From assembly GCA_937890875.1 (NCBI GenBank), contig CALAEB010000598.1, positions 1 to 7,324 on the forward strand: a stretch of 7,324 bases of DNA, read 5' to 3'. The position numbers were made by a program, and so were the translations under genes. The notes beneath the pieces are model-generated. The model had not been told where the DNA came from. It saw only the letters and a program-made list of their open reading frames with translations, and searched no databases. This document shows, piece after piece, positions 6,328 to 7,324 of this stretch (positions are counted from its first letter, which is position 1; each line of letters opens with the position of its first letter). This stretch comes from an uncultured Anaerolineaceae bacterium (GTDB taxonomy: Bacteria > Chloroflexota > Anaerolineae > Anaerolineales > Anaerolineaceae).

Positions 6328-7324
6328 ATGAGCCCATCTCCATTATTACAAATGGCTAACATATCCAAATCTTTTGGCTCGAATCAAGTGCTGACAGATA
6401 TCAATTTGGATTTATATGAAGGGGAAGTCATTGCACTGTTGGGTGAAAATGGCGCCGGAAAGTCTACCCTGATCAAGATACTGGGCGGGATTTACAAAGC
6501 AAATCGAGGTGAGATTTTTATCAATGGTGAAAAAAAAGATATCCGCAATGCGGGTGTTGCGGGTGAAAATGGTATCCGAATCATCCACCAGGAAATTGTG
6601 CTTGTTCCGGATCGCAGCATCGCTGATAATGTTTTCCTGGGTCGGGAATATGTGACAAAGACAGGCCTGATCGATAAAAAGCGAATGGAATACGAAACCC
6701 AAAAACTGCTGGATGACTTTGGAATAAACATCGGAGCCGATCAAAACGTTCGGAACCTGCCGATCGGGATGCAGCAACTGGTGGAAATCATCAAGGCAAT
6801 TTCAGCAGAAGCAAAAATCGTTGTTATGGATGAACCAACTTCCTCTCTATCACAGTCTGAGACACAAAAACTGTTTGAAATTATTGCTCTACTGAAGAAA
6901 CGCAATATTGGAATTATTTACATCTCCCATCGTCTTGAGGAATTGTTTGAAGTTACAGATAGAATTATCGTTTTGCGAGACGGAAATATCGTCGCAGTAA
7001 CTAACACAAAAGATGCAAAACGGGAAGAACTGATCACACAAATGGTCGGACGAACGCTCAGTAGTTATTACACCCGCAACCCTCATGAAGTCGGTGAAGT
7101 CGCTTTGGAAGTCAAAAATCTATGTCATGAAAAATTCTTTACAGATATCAATTTCGAAGCGCATTATGGGGAAGTTGTGGGGTTTGCAGGTCTGGTGGGT
7201 GCACGCAGGACTGAACTGATGAAAACGGTATTTGGCGCGATCAAAAAAAAGAGCGGCGAGATACTGCTGGATGGAAAGAAAATCGAAATCGAGCGTCCTT
7301 CCGATGCGATCAAAGCTGGCATTG
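6328..7324 (+). CDS. Sugar ABC transporter ATP-binding protein (RbsA-like, double ATPase), 3' end cut by window
   Basis: The frame is open from ATG 6328 to the window edge, giving 332 residues; RbsA-type proteins are about 500. The ribosome binding site GAGG (6319-6322) is 5 bases upstream. The first nucleotide-binding domain is complete: Walker A GENGAGKST (39-47), Q-loop Gln88, signature region LPIGMQQ (144-150), Walker B IVVMDEP (164-170) and switch His201. The second domain starts near residue 258 and has GFAGLVGARRTE (285-296) at the Walker A position, the degenerate non-GKS/T form usual for the second half of RbsA, MglA and XylG. The protein would energise import of the sugar bound by the upstream periplasmic protein, together with a permease expected just beyond the window. 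The signature is slightly unusual, with proline and methionine where this family often has LSIGQQQ. Confidence 0.93.
   Translation, partial: MSPSPLLQMANISKSFGSNQVLTDINLDLYEGEVIALLGENGAGKSTLIKILGGIYKANRGEIFINGEKKDIRNAGVAGENGIRIIHQEIVLVPDRSIADNVFLGREYVTKTGLIDKKRMEYETQKLLDDFGINIGADQNVRNLPIGMQQLVEIIKAISAEAKIVVMDEPTSSLSQSETQKLFEIIALLKKRNIGIIYISHRLEELFEVTDRIIVLRDGNIVAVTNTKDAKREELITQMVGRTLSSYYTRNPHEVGEVALEVKNLCHEKFFTDINFEAHYGEVVGFAGLVGARRTELMKTVFGAIKKKSGEILLDGKKIEIERPSDAIKAGI

Noticed and set aside
6412..6777. Minus-strand open frame of 121 codons in the ATPase gene
   Set aside because: It is antisense to the Walker A and signature regions of an obvious ABC ATPase and has no independent support.

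Overview
The window looks like ordinary chromosomal DNA from an anaerobe-type bacterium with moderate G+C. Strong GGAGG ribosome binding sites, an Eis-like GNAT acetyltransferase, a membrane GGDEF protein and a DeoR-controlled sugar ABC transporter would fit a Clostridia-like Firmicute or a spirochaete such as the Sphaerochaeta group. The solute-binding protein has a type I signal peptide (cleavage after VFA) and no lipobox cysteine, which leans towards a cell with an outer membrane. No rRNA or other phylogenetic marker is present, so this placement is an inference.

All confident genes are on the + strand, in two blocks. The left block (1-3468) holds the 3' part of an Eis-family N-acetyltransferase, a membrane-bound diguanylate cyclase with an active-type GGEEF site, and an orphan protein of the squalene-cyclase/prenyltransferase alpha-alpha toroid fold. 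Gaps of about 100 to 270 bases separate these genes, so they need not form one operon and no common pathway is evident.

About 730 bases without a confident gene (3469-4202) separate the blocks. This stretch is T-rich and contains a 37-base polypyrimidine tract with five TTTC copies, a possible small minus-strand membrane peptide, and an inverted repeat just upstream of the next gene.

The right block (4203-7324) is a carbohydrate uptake locus. It has a DeoR/GlpR-type repressor, then, behind its own good promoter (TTGACG-17-TACCAT, extended -10) and a repeated TTGTAC element, a RbsB-like periplasmic sugar-binding protein. Next come a strong hairpin with a short T-run and the start of a RbsA-like double ATPase that runs off the window. 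The permease and the catabolic enzymes that would reveal the sugar lie beyond the right edge. The likely scheme is that the DeoR protein senses a phosphorylated sugar and releases the transporter promoter, while the hairpin keeps binding-protein mRNA in excess over ATPase mRNA. The ligand is probably not ribose, because by-eye alignment suggests that both ribose-binding arginines of RbsB are replaced.

I found no mobile element, CRISPR array, phage gene, tRNA or rRNA, and nothing that clearly amounts to an undescribed system. The most open questions are the orphan cyclase-fold protein, the small membrane-type reading frames in the gaps, and the transporter's ligand and regulation.
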